Shown here: positions 62,764 to 64,000 of the stretch, piece after piece
Layout: the number at the start of each line of letters is the position of its first letter
How positions within the stretch are numbered: the first letter of the stretch is position 1
Assembly: GCA_033439685.1 (NCBI GenBank)
Contig: JAUEDM010000004.1
Span: 4,588,001-4,652,000, forward strand
Direction: 5' to 3'
DNA length: 64,000 nt
Source of the DNA: Apodospora peruviana
Taxonomy: Eukaryota > Ascomycota > Sordariomycetes > Sordariales > Lasiosphaeriaceae
The notes under the pieces: model-generated
Database searches by the model: none
Told to the model about the DNA's origin: nothing
What the model saw: only the letters and a program-made list of their open reading frames with translations
Made by a program: the position numbers and the translations under genes

Positions 62764-63098
62764 GTCATGAGACGACCAACGATGAAAGATGAACCAGCCT
62801 CACACGTGACATTCTGATGATTTGATCTGATCAGATGTGCGCCAGAAGGGGTTCAGTATGGTAAGTGTGGTGATTGGTGAGTCACTTTGCAAGCACGTAG
62901 ACAGTCATTTAGCACCCTGTCATCAATCAGAACTATATTGCTTTGTTTGAGCTACTCCTTCACGTTTGAACCTTTAGAGTCCGCGGTACCCCAAGCTTGA
63001 GACATCTATCGTGTTACCCGATAGTGCCCTCGACGGCTACATGTAGACCAGCCTCAATGAACCAACTCGTACTACTTAAACGTGCTCATATCCACCCA
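62764..63098. other. Intergenic, nothing recognised
   Basis: Upstream of the serine hydrolase pseudogene and 3' flank of the SET gene. Confidence 0.6.
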
Positions 63099-64000
63099 TC
63101 ATCTTCGCTTCTTTCCTACAAGTCTCAAGTCCCGCAAAAACACCCTCGCCTTCTCAAGCTGCTCGTCATCCACGCTTCCAAACCTAACCCAGCCATCAAG
63201 AGACATGCGCCCATACCTCGTCGCATTAACCATATCACCCTTCAGGAAATACAACTCAGCCAAAATATCATGATACTCGGGCGTCAACGGCGCGACCCTT
63301 TCCCACTCTGAGATCATCAACCAGTCCTCAGCAATATTGATCGCATCTTGGAAGAAGCGCTCCTTCCTCGCGTCAAGGATCGTGTCCCGAAGCTCATTGA
63401 TTCTATTCCGGCTTGTCTCCGATTCCTTGATGTCGAACTCGCTTGCCTGGCAGAGGGAGCATTTGCAGTCGATGCCCCAGTTGTCTTTCAGGTAGCGCCG
63501 CCTTTCGTCGTGCTTTATGGCCAGCGGCACATCTATCATCTCGGATCAGACTGGTCCGGGGAAATTGAAAGAGGGGGTGGTACGTACAGCTCATGACGAT
63601 TTCCTCTCCGGCTTCTATGGCATGGTATGAGACGATTTCTATCGTTAAGCGGCGCTCGGAGAAGCGGTAATAGGCGCTGAGTTTCCGTCAATGTTAGAAG
63701 CTGCGGTTCATCATGTGGTGCTGGATGCTTACTTTGGTCTGCAAGAATGGTTGATCCGCTTTATCCCAAATCAGCAACGCTTCATGCCACCAACAGCATC
63801 CATGAGAAACTTACAGCAGCCTTGACAAACAAGCCAACATGAATCTCCTCATCCCCCAAAACAACACTATTCGCGTTCGCCCCCATAATGGAATCAATCT
63901 CATATTCCCCAGCCGTTCTCGACAACGAGAACACCTCGTCTCTGATCTCCTCCGGTAGCTGCTTGATCGCAGCCTTGATCATTCTTCTCCGATGATGCGG
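63099..64000 (-). CDS. SET-domain protein, 3' part (5' end outside the window)
   Basis: Exons 63815 to beyond 64000, 63733-63758 (26 nt), 63588-63676 and 63099-63532 join in phase. Together they restore the SET core: RINHSCRPNAYYRFSERR (NHSCxPN S-adenosylmethionine/substrate motif), GEEIVMSY and a Cys cluster CKCSLC after it, as in SMYD-like fungal proteins. The C-terminal 110 residues are helical. Most likely a protein lysine methyltransferase or an inactive relative; the N-terminal half of the SET domain lies beyond the window. The ATG at 63982 is probably internal, because the frame stays open to the window edge. Confidence 0.88.

Noticed and set aside
1..64000. CRISPR arrays, rRNA, bacterial operons
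   Set aside because: None seen; gene structure and content are those of a fungal nuclear genome.

Overview
The window is nuclear DNA of a filamentous ascomycete, most likely a plant-biomass-degrading Sordariomycete. Protein genes are split by short introns (about 50-150 nt, GT-AG, CTRAY-like branch points). The set includes two AA9 lytic polysaccharide monooxygenases (LPMOs), an X325/Bim1-type copper protein, a pepsin-like protease, a tyrosinase, a HET-domain gene, STAND/HeLo-like genes and a chromodomain-bearing Ty3/Gypsy element. No rRNA, tRNA, CRISPR or bacterial-style operon was recognised.

Layout. 1-738: GNAT acetyltransferase whose 3' end is duplicated. 1556-7684: complete, apparently very young Gypsy (chromovirus) element on the minus strand, with matching 262-bp LTRs and a TCAGA target duplication. 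8.3-15 kb: X325 copper protein, CmcJ-like oxygenase family protein, DUF7726-like protein, a helical-domain plus degenerate low-molecular-weight phosphatase fusion, and a 117-aa two-TM protein. 15.7-17.6 kb: IFH1/CRF1-like acidic regulator. 20.2-28.4 kb: AA9 LPMO, divergent kinesin, gamma-glutamyltransferase. 29.4-37.5 kb: a broken Goodbye-STAND-TPR gene beside an intact HET-domain gene. 39.3-47.3 kb: secreted aspartic protease, secreted phosphoesterase and a GPI-type SGNH hydrolase, separated by long gene-poor stretches. 48.7-55.8 kb: tyrosinase, a HeLo-like/pseudokinase/ZZ gene and a second AA9 LPMO with a 9-nt micro-exon. 58.3-64 kb: cysteine-rich repeat secreted protein, F-box/ankyrin protein, beta-lactamase-like pseudogene and the 3' part of a SET protein.

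Two functional themes stand out. One is a secreted oxidative and hydrolytic set (AA9 x2, X325, protease, phosphatase, SGNH hydrolase, GGT). The other is a scattered set of allorecognition or immunity-type genes (helical-domain/pseudophosphatase, STAND, HET, HeLo-like/pseudokinase), two of which are frame-broken. In the STAND gene every single-base frame break I could localise is an insertion-type (+1) shift, most often in a short mononucleotide run. That points either to a special mutational history or to a locally uncorrected assembly. Exon structures were built by hand from splice signals, phase and family similarity, so boundaries are inferences unless stated otherwise.
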